Positions 53,016 to 63,088 of a stretch of 64,000 bases of DNA are shown piece by piece. The notes below the pieces were generated by a model. That model had not been told where the DNA came from, made no database searches, and saw nothing but the letters and a program-made list of their open reading frames with translations. Source of the stretch: GCA-002727735 sp038134525 (GTDB taxonomy: Bacteria > Bacteroidota > Bacteroidia > Flavobacteriales_D > Parvicellaceae); contig JAYPVI010000011.1 in assembly GCA_038134525.1 (NCBI GenBank), positions 1-64,000 on the forward strand, in the 5' to 3' direction. The first letter of the stretch is position 1, and every line of letters starts with the position of its first letter. Position numbers and translations under genes: made by a program.

Positions 53016-53629
53016 GAATTTTTGTAACCTCCATAGATACCAATGTTGGTAAAACGGTTTGTTCCTCCATTTTATGTGCAGGTTTAGGTTATGATTATTG
53101 GAAACCAGTGCAATGTGGAGATTTAGATTTTTCAGATAGCATGAAGGTGAAATCATATAGCCCTTCAACACAAATTCATTCGGAGCGTTTTCAACTCAAA
53201 GCTCCTATATCACCCCATGAAGCAGCTAAACTTGAAAATATCAATATTTCATTAAATGACTTTACAATACCAAAGTCAGAAGAGATTATCATTGAGGGTG
53301 CTGGTGGTGTCATGGTGCCTTTTAACTATAAAGGGAATATGATAGTTGAATTAGCCTCTTTGTTTGAAGCAAAAGTCATTATTGTATTTAAAAACTACCT
53401 TGGAAGTATAAATCACACTCTATTAACAATAGATAAAGTGAAATCAGCTGGATTAGATATTTTAGGCTTGTTGGTAGTAGGTGACGAGGTAACATCTTCA
53501 GAAAAACTAATAAAAGATGCCACTAAAACAAACATTATTGCTAGAATCCCAATGGTAGATCATATTAATCAAACATGGGTCAAAGAACAAGGCCTAGAAG
53601 TAAAAAATAAATTAGATAAATTTCTTTAA
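53012..53629 (+). CDS. bioD: Dethiobiotin synthetase
   Basis: BioD forms the ureido ring of dethiobiotin with ATP and CO2. The 205-residue protein has the P-loop TSIDTNVGKTVCSS (about 6-19), KPVQCGD, APISPHEAA and EGAGGVMVPFNY motifs. The start is TTG, overlapping the bioF stop. Confidence 0.94.
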   Translation: MRIFVTSIDTNVGKTVCSSILCAGLGYDYWKPVQCGDLDFSDSMKVKSYSPSTQIHSERFQLKAPISPHEAAKLENINISLNDFTIPKSEEIIIEGAGGVMVPFNYKGNMIVELASLFEAKVIIVFKNYLGSINHTLLTIDKVKSAGLDILGLLVVGDEVTSSEKLIKDATKTNIIARIPMVDHINQTWVKEQGLEVKNKLDKFL

Positions 53630-53631
53630 TC

Positions 53632-54900
53632 ATGACTTTAAAGGAAAGAGACAAAAAGTTTATCTGGCACCCATTTGATCAAATGAAAGGATCTGATATC
53701 TTACCCATTTCTCGTGGTGAAGGAGCATATGTTTATGATGAAGAAAACAACCGATATATAGATGGTTTTTCTAGTTGGTGGGTAAATAGTCATGGGCACA
53801 GCAATCCTTATATCGCTCAAAAAATACATGAGCAAATGAATACTCTTGAACATGTTGCATTTGGTGGTTTTACACATAAACCTGCAGTTGACCTTGCAGA
53901 GATCATAGTTAAAATAACACCTGATGATATTAAAAAAGTGTTTTTTTCTGATAACGGTTCAACTGCAAATGAAGTGGCTATTAAAATGAGTATGCAGTAC
54001 TGGTTTAATAAAGGTGAAAAAAGAAATAAATTCATTGCATTTGAAGGAGCCTATCATGGAGATACTTTTGGTAGTATGTGTGTAACCGCTCGAGGTGGTT
54101 TTAACGAACCATTTGAGCATTTTATGTTTAATGTTGATTTCATACCTCTTCCAACAATAGAAAATTTTGAATCGGTAGTTTCTACGTTTACTTCCCTTAT
54201 TGAAAAAGAGGACATTTGTGCTTTTATTTTTGAGCCACTTGTACAAGGTGCATCTGGGATGAACATGTATAGTCCAGCATTTCTATCCAAACTACTTGAA
54301 ATAGCTAAGCAGCATGGTGTTTTGACCATTGCCGATGAAGTTTTTACAGGTTTTGGGAGAACAGGAAGTTGGTTTGCATCCGATTATTTAAATGAAAAGC
54401 CTGATATCATGTGCTTATCTAAAACGGTTACTGGTGGTTTTCTACCATTAGGTTTAACCGCAGTTAATGAACTGGTTTTTGATGCATTTTACTCAGATGA
54501 TAAAAAGCATACTTTTCTACATGGTCATTCCTACACGGGTAATCCGCTTTGTTGTGCTTCTGCAAATGCGGCTCTTGAATTGATGCATAAAGACGATTTT
54601 TGGCCAAAGCTTAAAATTATTGAAAACCGAATCAGTTATCATATTTCCAGGTTAAAAACCCATGAATTTGTTAGAGACGCAAGATGTATAGGGGCAATAG
54701 GAGCAATTGAAGTAAACAGAGGGGGAGGCTCTTCATATTTTAATGATTCTGGAAAAGAAATTTATAAAAAATTACTTAAAAAGGGAGTGATACTGAGACC
54801 ACTTGGAAATGTTTTTCCTATTGTTGTTCCCTATTGTATTCTAGAAGATGATATTGACCATATTTTTAACTCCCTAGAAGAAATTCTTAATGATAATTAG
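53632..54900 (+). CDS. bioA: Adenosylmethionine-8-amino-7-oxononanoate aminotransferase
   Basis: BioA transfers the amino group of SAM to KAPA. The 422-residue class III aminotransferase has IWHPFDQMKG at the start, DGFSSWWVNSHGH, FSDNGSTANEVAIKM, the PLP Asp region IADEVFTGFGRTG and the lysine in CLSKTVTGGFLPLG. It is last in the operon, 2 nt after bioD. A bioC or bioH gene is not in the window. Confidence 0.95.
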   Translation: MTLKERDKKFIWHPFDQMKGSDILPISRGEGAYVYDEENNRYIDGFSSWWVNSHGHSNPYIAQKIHEQMNTLEHVAFGGFTHKPAVDLAEIIVKITPDDIKKVFFSDNGSTANEVAIKMSMQYWFNKGEKRNKFIAFEGAYHGDTFGSMCVTARGGFNEPFEHFMFNVDFIPLPTIENFESVVSTFTSLIEKEDICAFIFEPLVQGASGMNMYSPAFLSKLLEIAKQHGVLTIADEVFTGFGRTGSWFASDYLNEKPDIMCLSKTVTGGFLPLGLTAVNELVFDAFYSDDKKHTFLHGHSYTGNPLCCASANAALELMHKDDFWPKLKIIENRISYHISRLKTHEFVRDARCIGAIGAIEVNRGGGSSYFNDSGKEIYKKLLKKGVILRPLGNVFPIVVPYCILEDDIDHIFNSLEEILNDN

Positions 54901-54902
54901 AG

Positions 54903-55682
54903 CTAAATGTTGTCGTAAACTAATTTGAAATCCAGATTGTAATTAATCTTTGAAAATTCATTTTCATCATAAAACAAATGCTTTCCATTTTCAAGCATCG
55001 ATTTTGCCTTTGAAGGGTCTTTTTTCTTATAGTAATTCGCGAATTCTAAAAGGGCAAATCTCAAAATAAACTGTTGCGATTTCGTCATGTATTTCAAACT
55101 AAACTTATTGTCTTTATATTCAGCTAGTTTGGGTTTACATATTTTGAAATACTCTTTAGCAGTGGACTTGTTTTTGGTCAAATTACAAAGAAGCGCGTAC
55201 AATAGTTTTGCCCCATAGTCATCAGGATCCATGTCACACGCTTTTTTGCACAATCCAGTTGCTTTTCCATATGTGGCGTCAGTTCCTTCTAACATGTAAT
55301 TTTCAATTTCTTCAATGATAACAAGCTTGAATGCATCAATATAATCTTCAGCATCCTCTTTAAACTGGTACTCTTTATCTTTTTTTCTGTATTTAGCAGC
55401 AAAAGAGATCGCTGTATTGTAAGCTTTAGGATAAGTATTAGTGTATCTATGATCCCTGCTCATTTCAAAGCTCGCTTTTGAAACATAGAGATAGGGTAAA
55501 GGATCGTTCTTAGTCTTGTCTTTTAGCGTGTATTTTAAGGCTTTATTAAAACAAATGTCATACTTCTCGTCTACATAGAATAATAATAAATCCATGTAAT
55601 CATTTTCAGTTTGACTTATTATAGGATTAACACGAAATGTAATTATTCCAATAAGTAAGATTAATATGTGTTTATGATTCAT
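54903..55682 (-). CDS. Secreted TPR-like helical protein
   Basis: The 259-residue protein has a signal peptide (about 1-23) and consists of helical pairs with TPR-like alanine/tyrosine spacing (for example KATGLCKKACDMDPDDYGAKLLYALLC, split by about 34 residues). No enzyme motif is visible. It is convergent with bioA (2-nt gap) and probably a periplasmic scaffold. Confidence 0.7.
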   Translation of the reverse strand: MNHKHILILLIGIITFRVNPIISQTENDYMDLLLFYVDEKYDICFNKALKYTLKDKTKNDPLPYLYVSKASFEMSRDHRYTNTYPKAYNTAISFAAKYRKKDKEYQFKEDAEDYIDAFKLVIIEEIENYMLEGTDATYGKATGLCKKACDMDPDDYGAKLLYALLCNLTKNKSTAKEYFKICKPKLAEYKDNKFSLKYMTKSQQFILRFALLEFANYYKKKDPSKAKSMLENGKHLFYDENEFSKINYNLDFKLVYDNI

Positions 55683-55800
55683 TTTTTAATCTTCTGTACA
55701 ACTTCTGTGCCTAAAATACAATTATTTGTAAGAAATACTCTTACTTTATTTTAAAGATAAAGTTTCAATTCATGTAAATTCCATAAAATGGTAGATTTGT

Positions 55801-56364
55801 ATGATGAAATGGATTGGAGAAAAAATTTCGTATGAAAAACATCATGATTTTATGACGATTATCATTTCGGGTAAAACAGCATCTTGGAAAGCAAATTTAA
55901 TGTTGGTGTGGCTTATAGCATGGTTATCTGCTGGTTTTTCCATGTTTTATTATAGTTTTTTAACGGATACTTTTGTTGGTCAACAATGGTATGCTTATAC
56001 CTTTTTTGCATTTTGGTTTTATTTTTTATATAAAATATTGAGAGTTTATTTATGGAGAAAGTTCGGTATGGAATACATAAAGATTGATGCTGATCGTTTC
56101 ACTTTTAAAAGATCAATTTTTAGTTACGGTAAAGCAGATGAGGTTCTCACAAACAACATTAAAAAATTTAAGATTGAAGACTTTAATAATAAGACTTATG
56201 CTAAAACATTTAATGATTCTTTCTGGGTATTGGGTCAAGGAGTAATTAAGCTTAATACAATCGAAAATGAATTGAATTTTGGAAGTCAATTATCAAAAGA
56301 AGAAGCTAAAAAGTTAGTGGCTTTAATTACAAAATTCATTTCTTATTTAAGATCAATCCAGTAG
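55801..56364 (+). CDS. Membrane protein with PH-like cytoplasmic part
   Basis: The 187-residue protein has two membrane helices (about 31-51 and 61-81) and a beta-rich C-terminal part that resembles bacterial PH-like domains (IDADRFTFKRSIFSYGKADE). Function unknown. It overlaps the convergent CoA transferase gene by 12 nt. Confidence 0.65.
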   Translation: MMKWIGEKISYEKHHDFMTIIISGKTASWKANLMLVWLIAWLSAGFSMFYYSFLTDTFVGQQWYAYTFFAFWFYFLYKILRVYLWRKFGMEYIKIDADRFTFKRSIFSYGKADEVLTNNIKKFKIEDFNNKTYAKTFNDSFWVLGQGVIKLNTIENELNFGSQLSKEEAKKLVALITKFISYLRSIQ

Positions 56365-57402
56365 TTCAAATGCATTTGTTTTTATTCTACTTGTTTGAAA
56401 TTGATCTACAACTTCCTCTAAAATCATTTTTTGTGCAATATCACCTTTTATTACTTCACTAATTGTTTTAATCCTTCCAATAGGAATGTTCATTTTATGG
56501 CAATTTTCTAGTAGTAAATAGGATTCTAAAAACCGAGTTTTATCATTAATACCTTTCATTAGTTCAACCCTTTTAGATACTCTTTTTTGATTGGTGTTAA
56601 AATCTTCATTATTCGTTAGGTTAATTACCTTACAAAACTCATTATACTGTTTATCGGTTCCAATGGCTAATATTAGCTTACAACCATCACTTGTATTAAC
56701 AATATCACCATAAGGTGCGATATTTGGGTGTAAAGTGCCAAGTCTTTTTGCTTCATGTTGAGCCATTAAATAGTTTGAAGACTGGTTCATTAATGATGCA
56801 ATTGCTGTTTCTTCAAGTGTTGTTTTGATGTGGTATCCCTTTCCAGTATGTTCTCTTTTTAAAAGAGCTATTAAAATTCCTTCCTTAATTTGATGTGCCG
56901 CAAGAACATCGATTAAGGCAACAGGCATTTTAGCAAATTCATTCGGTGTTCCACACATAGATAAAAAGCCAGTTTCTGCCTGTAAAATAACATCAAAAGC
57001 TACCCTTTTAGGATCGGATTTAAATCCACCAATATGAGCATAAATAACTTTGGGATTAATAGCTTTACAATCATTAAATGTAAGTTGAAATCGTTCAGCA
57101 TCCCCATCTTTAAAGTTGGTAATGATAACATCACTTTTTTTGATGTATTCCTTTAAAATAGCGAAATCATTTTTGTCATTATAATCTAAGAATTCGTGGT
57201 GTTTTCCATAGTTAACTGAACAGAAGTATGCAGATGGATTTTTTTCATTTTCATTTGCTAGTTTCCACTTTCTAGTCATGTCTCCATCGGTGTGTTTATT
57301 TTCAACTTTAACAACGTTAGCTCCTAGTTCAGAAAAAAACATGCCAACAGCAGGTCCGGCAAGTACATTTGAAAGTTCTAAAATATTGAGGTTATCTAGC
57401 AT
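56353..57402 (-). CDS. CaiB/BaiF-family CoA transferase
   Basis: The 349-residue family III CoA transferase moves CoA between carboxylic acids. The N-terminus ILELSNVLAGPAVGMFFSEL and the following GANVVKVEN are diagnostic, and KYGK..HEFLDY-like and NFKDGDAERF segments follow. The length is slightly below the usual 380-420. Substrate unknown; no neighbouring pathway genes. Confidence 0.87.
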   Translation of the reverse strand: MLDNLNILELSNVLAGPAVGMFFSELGANVVKVENKHTDGDMTRKWKLANENEKNPSAYFCSVNYGKHHEFLDYNDKNDFAILKEYIKKSDVIITNFKDGDAERFQLTFNDCKAINPKVIYAHIGGFKSDPKRVAFDVILQAETGFLSMCGTPNEFAKMPVALIDVLAAHQIKEGILIALLKREHTGKGYHIKTTLEETAIASLMNQSSNYLMAQHEAKRLGTLHPNIAPYGDIVNTSDGCKLILAIGTDKQYNEFCKVINLTNNEDFNTNQKRVSKRVELMKGINDKTRFLESYLLLENCHKMNIPIGRIKTISEVIKGDIAQKMILEEVVDQFQTSRIKTNAFELLD

Positions 57403-57472
57403 TTTATATGATTATTTCACAAAAATATTAATTCATTTTTAGCATATTTAATCATTATATGACTATAATATA

Positions 57473-60400
57473 ATGTCAGCACAAAAAAAATTTGGAACAT
57501 TTAGCGGGGTTTTAACTCCCTCATTACTTACTATACTTGGAGTGATTATGTATATGCGATTAGGTAGTGTTGTTGGCTATTCTTCCGGCATATTTCAAGT
57601 AGTTCTGATAATCATTTTTTCACATTTAATTTCTGTTACTACTGGACTTAGTGTATCCTCCATTGCTACAGACAAAAAAATTGATAGGGGAGGCATATAT
57701 TATATGTTAACCAGAAGTTTGGGACTTCCAATTGGTGGCGCAATAGGTTTAACATTATTCTTTGCAACGGCATTGAGTATTGCATTATATCTAATTGGTT
57801 TTTCTGAAAGTATTATTCCTGTTTTGAATGATGCTTTTGGAATAGGAGAAATAACGGTTAATAAGCTTAGACTAATTGGTACAATTGCCTTACTCATTGT
57901 TTTAGTTATTGCGTATATCAGTACCAGTTTTGCCCTTAAAATTCAATATGTTATTTTGGCCCTCATCATTATTTCTCTAGGTTCGATATTTCTTGGTTCA
58001 TCTGAAGGTATTGCACCAGGAAATGATCAGATTTCGTCTCCAAACTTTGCTGTTTTATTTGGTATTTTTTTTCCTGCTGTTACTGGTTTCACAGCAGGGG
58101 TAGCCATGAGTGGTGATTTGAAAAATCCAAGACTATCCATTCCTTGGGGTACGATGTTGTCCATTTCTTTTGGTTTAATTATCTATTTAACATTAGCTTT
58201 TTTTATTTATTACAATATCGATAGTGAAATTCTAAAAACCAACAATAATGTTTTGATTGAATTTGGAGCTATTCCATTGTTGGTTTTAGGTGGAGTATGG
58301 GGAGCTACGATTTCTTCTGCTTTAGGAGGAATTCTTGGTGGTCCTAGAATTTTACAAGCAATGTCACTTGATTTAATTACGCCCAAAATATTTGCAAAAG
58401 GTCATGGCGTTAATAATGAGCCTAGAAACGCACTTATTCTCACTTTTATAATTGCTGAGATGGGTATTCTTATAGGTGAACTTAATGTGATTGCAGAGCT
58501 TGTTGCTATGTTTTACATGGCCGCCTATTTATTCATAAATATATCTTGTTTTCTTGAACAATGGTCTAGTCCTGATTTCAGACCAAAATTTAAAATACCT
58601 ATTTCCGTGCCCCTTATAGGAGCCATTGCCACTTTTTTGTTAATGATTCAGTTAAATCTAGCAGCCACATTGGTAGCAGTAATTGTGATGATGGCATTTT
58701 GGTTTTGGTTATCAAAAAAGGATCTTGTTTTAGGAACTGGAGACGTATGGTTTAGTGTATGGACATCTATTGTTAAAACGGCTTTAAAAAATTTGCAAAA
58801 GAAATCGGTACACAAGAGAAATTGGCAACCCAACATTTTACTCTTTAGTGGAGGAACTAAAAATAGACCTCATTTGATTGAATTTGGGAAATCAATTATG
58901 GGTAGAGGTGGAATGGTATCTAATTTTGATTTAATAGAAGTTGATTCTGCCACAACTCTTTTTCCTAAATCACATCAAATTGTGAAAGACGAAGAGATTG
59001 AAGATGATGCTATTTTCCATAGAAAATTATATTGTCAAAATATATTTAAAGGTATTGAAACCATAGCCAATACGTATGGATTTACAGGTGTCGATCCAAA
59101 TACCATTCTGATGGGATGGGCTAGAAATACAAAAGATCCGAAGTGGTTTGGTGAGATGACGAAAAAACTCAAAGATCTAGATTATAATATTCTTTTTTTA
59201 GATTATGATCAAGATCGTGGTTTTGGTCAATATGCGGAAATAAATATTTGGTGGACTGAATTCAATAAACAGAACGAGCTTGGTTTACAAATGGTCAAAT
59301 TTCTACGTAGTTCACCTTGGTGGAAAGGTGCTGCATTAAAGATTTATTTTTTGAATAACTCTAATCATGAAAACAAGCAAATTGAAGAAATTATTCACCT
59401 CATGTTAGATAAAAAAAGAATGAGGGCAGATGTGGTCGTGATTGAAAATAGTGTTGGTCAAAAAGATGTTAATGAACACATTAAAACTAGGAGTCACGAT
59501 GCTGATTTAATATTAATGGATTTGCCACATTTAGAAAAAGGGAAGGAGAACGATTTTATTGAAGCTTCTAATTTGCTCTTTACTACAATTGGGTCTGCCT
59601 TATTTATCGAAGCTTCATCTGCATTTTTGATTAATAATAAAGAGCTAAAACCTGATTTAGAAAAAACAAAATCTGATAATAGTAAAAATTTAACATTAAC
59701 AATAAAACCAGAGCTAATTAAAACCTATGACTCCAAATTTGACAAAAAGCTAGAGTCTATACAAAATGATTTGATGTCATTAAATCATCTGCTTTCATCA
59801 AATTTTAACGATGCTTTGGATGAACTTACATTATATTATCAGCAAATACTTGATAGTGAAGATCATACAAGTGATACCATTTATCAATTGTATGATAGTG
59901 AGTATATCCTAAATTTAAGTAAAGAAATATCAGATCAATTTGGCATTTTTATAGATGATTATTATAACAAAATGAAATCTGTTCTTAATAGTCAAGATAA
60001 AAATATTTGGTTAGATGTAGACACCAAATTTCTGAATGCAAAAAATATAATTAGTGTAAAAAATGGCCTAGTAAATAAATTTTTTCATCAGATCCAAAAA
60101 GGTAAAACAGTAAGAGTAAAAGTACCCCTGAAAAGATTGTTAATTCATTGGTTTAAATCAAACTTTACCTACGACCTTTTGTCGCATTTTGATCAGATTG
60201 GTATTATTAACTTGAATTTTTTGAACCAGTTTAGAAATAAATCTGAATCTAAAAAGACCAGTTTGGTTCAAATAAGAGATGAGTCTCTTAAAATATTTAA
60301 CCATCAGCTAGATCAATCAGTTACCAAATTAATTAATGCTGTTTTAATTGATGTTGTGAAAGCAGATTTAAAAACATTAATTGCGAATAGAGAAGAAGAA

Positions 60401-62365
60401 TTTAATCCAAAATCTTATCGTAGAAAATTAGATCAAATAGAAGATTTTTCTTACTGGTTTGGAAAAAACATTTTCATTTTACACAATCATAAAATATTTC
60501 AAATTGGCAATGCAATTTTAAAAGAGTTTTCAATAGAAAATATTGATTTAGTATTCCATAATTTGAGAAGAGATTTAAATACAAATTACAAGGTTAGAAT
60601 TGAAAAAGTGAATGAATCAACTCTAACATCAGTAAAGAATTTAAATAAAGTCATTACTTCATTAGAAGAAGCATTAGCCTATTCTAATAGGGCTATTCAA
60701 CAGCTCATTTCAAAGGTGGAGACTCGATCTTTAGTGGAAAAATTACCTGCTGAAATAGATTTGTATCCGTTAGATTCTTTAATAGAGTTTTCAGAAAAAC
60801 AAACCCATTTAGCAGAAAAAACATTTTATTTAAACTCGACATTGAATTCAATCTATCAAAAAGAGATCGCGCTTAAGTTGAAATCTAAGTTAAATGAAAA
60901 TTTAACATGGTTAAAGCATAATACGGAGGATTTGATAAATAATTTCAAACTGCTTGTTTTTACACTTGATAATCAAGATAATGAAAAATTAGTTAAAGAA
61001 GTAAAAGATAATTTGAAGTTAAAAATCAGTGATTTTAAAACTATTCTATCTAGTTTCTTGGATAGGGTTGAAGTACAAAAGGAAGAGTTGAATAAAACGG
61101 CATCTTTATTTATAAGTGAAAATTATATTTTTAAAAATAGTAGTAGAAGAGAAGTTAAATCGTCAGTTAACAATAATGCTATTTCAATTAGGCTAAGTAA
61201 CTGGCAGTCTAATTTTTCTGTTCGCTTTACACAGTTTCTTGACCGAATTACAACGGAAAACACTGATGATTTAATTATTGGAAAATCTGAACGATTATTT
61301 AGAGTTAGAGATTTTATGCGATCTGTTTCTATTGATAATTCACTAAAAAAAGGTAAGGCAGAAACCTATTTTCAATTATTTAATACGTTAGCACAGCCAA
61401 ACCAACTTTATGATTCGTTTGTTACTAAACAACTTGAGCTTATTAAGCAAATAGCTCTTGATCACAATGAACTGAGCGAAAACATAATAATGGTAAGTGG
61501 TGATCCAAGTTCAGGTAAATCTTATCTCATAAATAGCTTCATTAAAACGCAGAAACAGCGTAAGTGTTATACTATAAGTATGGAAGATAAAAAGTTGAGA
61601 TTTAAACAAAATTTCAATTTAAATTCAATTCAGCTGCTAGATTCAAATAATCAATTAGTTTCATTAGATAAATTAGAAAATGGTTCAATTGTAGTAGTAA
61701 ATAATCTAGAATATTGGTGGGCAAAAACGACATACGGGTTAACCCAGATTAATGGGCTTAATGAACTATTTAAAGCAAATCCACATATTTTATTTATAGT
61801 TGAATGTAATGTGTTGTTATTAACTCATCTTACTGAATGCACAGATATAAGCGAAAATGTAATAAGCTACATTCAGACTACTTCCTTTTCAAACGCTTCC
61901 ATTGAAAAAGTCTTAGTGGAAAAAAATAAATTATCAGGTAAATCAATCATTTTCAAAGGCGACCAGTTTAAATTTGGATCTTTTAGTAAATTTCAAATTA
62001 ATGCAAAAAAACTTGAAACACTTTGCTCTGGAAATATTGGTTGGTTGAATACAATATGGATGTCCTTTTTGTCGTATGATGAAAATGATGAAATTGAGTT
62101 AAATCCTAATTATGAGTCCTCATTTCCTAATGTGTTTGCAGATGAAGATTTACAAGTATTACTTCAGTTATATTGGCATAAAAAATTGAGTCTAGATAAC
62201 TTTAATTTGTTTTTTAAGCATTGGGGAGAAGAGAAAATAAATCAAGTTTTGGCTTTTCTAAAAAATGAAAATTTGATTTCTAGTCAAGATGATAATTTTG
62301 AAGTTAATAAAGTGATATTACCTTATTTGAAAACATTTTTTGTTAGTAAAAACTATATTCTTTAA
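57473..62365 (+). CDS. SLC12-type cation-chloride cotransporter fused to a helical region and P-loop domain
   Basis: The 1630-residue protein starts with a 12-helix APC-fold transporter (about 1-420). FGTFSGVLTPSLLTILGV, AMSGDLKNPRLSIPWGT and GVNNEPRNALILTF match the cation-chloride cotransporter (NKCC/KCC) family. An SLC12-type C-terminal domain follows (about 453-715; NILLFSGGTKNRPHLIEFGK). Next is an exceptional helical, coiled-coil-like region (about 720-1300). A P-loop domain comes last, with Walker A VSGDPSSGKSYLINS (about 1341-1355) and a hydrophobic strand VVVNNLEYWW where Walker B would be (no clear Asp), and finally a winged-helix-like tail. The family is normally 700-1200 residues. 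A partner gene overlaps its stop by 1 nt. Confidence 0.87.
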   Translation: MSAQKKFGTFSGVLTPSLLTILGVIMYMRLGSVVGYSSGIFQVVLIIIFSHLISVTTGLSVSSIATDKKIDRGGIYYMLTRSLGLPIGGAIGLTLFFATALSIALYLIGFSESIIPVLNDAFGIGEITVNKLRLIGTIALLIVLVIAYISTSFALKIQYVILALIIISLGSIFLGSSEGIAPGNDQISSPNFAVLFGIFFPAVTGFTAGVAMSGDLKNPRLSIPWGTMLSISFGLIIYLTLAFFIYYNIDSEILKTNNNVLIEFGAIPLLVLGGVWGATISSALGGILGGPRILQAMSLDLITPKIFAKGHGVNNEPRNALILTFIIAEMGILIGELNVIAELVAMFYMAAYLFINISCFLEQWSSPDFRPKFKIPISVPLIGAIATFLLMIQLNLAATLVAVIVMMAFWFWLSKKDLVLGTGDVWFSVWTSIVKTALKNLQKKSVHKRNWQPNILLFSGGTKNRPHLIEFGKSIMGRGGMVSNFDLIEVDSATTLFPKSHQIVKDEEIEDDAIFHRKLYCQNIFKGIETIANTYGFTGVDPNTILMGWARNTKDPKWFGEMTKKLKDLDYNILFLDYDQDRGFGQYAEINIWWTEFNKQNELGLQMVKFLRSSPWWKGAALKIYFLNNSNHENKQIEEIIHLMLDKKRMRADVVVIENSVGQKDVNEHIKTRSHDADLILMDLPHLEKGKENDFIEASNLLFTTIGSALFIEASSAFLINNKELKPDLEKTKSDNSKNLTLTIKPELIKTYDSKFDKKLESIQNDLMSLNHLLSSNFNDALDELTLYYQQILDSEDHTSDTIYQLYDSEYILNLSKEISDQFGIFIDDYYNKMKSVLNSQDKNIWLDVDTKFLNAKNIISVKNGLVNKFFHQIQKGKTVRVKVPLKRLLIHWFKSNFTYDLLSHFDQIGIINLNFLNQFRNKSESKKTSLVQIRDESLKIFNHQLDQSVTKLINAVLIDVVKADLKTLIANREEEFNPKSYRRKLDQIEDFSYWFGKNIFILHNHKIFQIGNAILKEFSIENIDLVFHNLRRDLNTNYKVRIEKVNESTLTSVKNLNKVITSLEEALAYSNRAIQQLISKVETRSLVEKLPAEIDLYPLDSLIEFSEKQTHLAEKTFYLNSTLNSIYQKEIALKLKSKLNENLTWLKHNTEDLINNFKLLVFTLDNQDNEKLVKEVKDNLKLKISDFKTILSSFLDRVEVQKEELNKTASLFISENYIFKNSSRREVKSSVNNNAISIRLSNWQSNFSVRFTQFLDRITTENTDDLIIGKSERLFRVRDFMRSVSIDNSLKKGKAETYFQLFNTLAQPNQLYDSFVTKQLELIKQIALDHNELSENIIMVSGDPSSGKSYLINSFIKTQKQRKCYTISMEDKKLRFKQNFNLNSIQLLDSNNQLVSLDKLENGSIVVVNNLEYWWAKTTYGLTQINGLNELFKANPHILFIVECNVLLLTHLTECTDISENVISYIQTTSFSNASIEKVLVEKNKLSGKSIIFKGDQFKFGSFSKFQINAKKLETLCSGNIGWLNTIWMSFLSYDENDEIELNPNYESSFPNVFADEDLQVLLQLYWHKKLSLDNFNLFFKHWGEEKINQVLAFLKNENLISSQDDNFEVNKVILPYLKTFFVSKNYIL

Positions 62366-63066
62366 TGACTGTATTACCCTACATACTAAAAACTTTACTT
62401 CAGCTCATCATCATCATTTTTGCTATTCATGGTTTTAAGTTATTGTTGTCTACTATTTTAAATAGTATGTCTACACGTAAAAGAGTGGTATATTACTTTA
62501 CTATTTTCACTTATTTTATTTGGATTGTTTTTGTGTTGATCAAAATTTCTGATGCAACTGGAGAAACGCCATTGTTTTCGATTCCCATTTTATTACTTCT
62601 TTTGGTTTTTATGTGGGATTTCCTTAAAAATTTTTTTCTAGGAATAATCTTTTCATTTCAGTATGGTTATTTAGAAGATGCTTTTGTTGTTATTAATAAT
62701 AAGCAGGGAAAGATAACTCAACTATCTTCCTCCTATTTTGAGTTGTATACTAACAATGGAAAGCAAATTAAAATAAAATATAAAGAAGTTTATAATGGTC
62801 GTTTTGAGGTGTTTAAAGGAGATTTAAATAGAATACATAGAAAAATCAAACGAGATCATGTATTGGACGTCAATGAGTTAAAAATAAAAATCATGAATCA
62901 TCCCTTGTTCTTGTTAAATGGTTCATTTAAGTTTTTTCAAGAAATCGATGAAGATGGAGTGGAATGGTATAGGTTTTATTTTAATGTAGTGAATTATAAG
63001 GAAGCAAAAGAAATAAATACTTTTTTAAATCAGATTTTAACTCCTAGAACTTCTTCCTCAAACTAA
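62365..63066 (+). CDS. MscS-like small mechanosensitive channel-type membrane protein
   Basis: The 233-residue protein has three membrane helices (about 10-28, 40-58, 68-95), then the segment FLKNFFLGIIFSFQYGYLED and a beta domain (VVINNKQGKITQLSSSYFEL and following) that reproduces the MscS pattern of pore helix, then G-x-I-x-x-I-x-x-x-x-T-x-L-x-x. A short alpha/beta tail follows. It would gate ion flux, perhaps in response to turgor. The ATG overlaps the stop of the cotransporter fusion (TAATG), so both are co-translated and probably work together. Confidence 0.75.
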   Translation: MTVLPYILKTLLQLIIIIFAIHGFKLLLSTILNSMSTRKRVVYYFTIFTYFIWIVFVLIKISDATGETPLFSIPILLLLLVFMWDFLKNFFLGIIFSFQYGYLEDAFVVINNKQGKITQLSSSYFELYTNNGKQIKIKYKEVYNGRFEVFKGDLNRIHRKIKRDHVLDVNELKIKIMNHPLFLLNGSFKFFQEIDEDGVEWYRFYFNVVNYKEAKEINTFLNQILTPRTSSSN

Positions 63067-63088
63067 TTAGGATTTTTATCTTTGTTAT

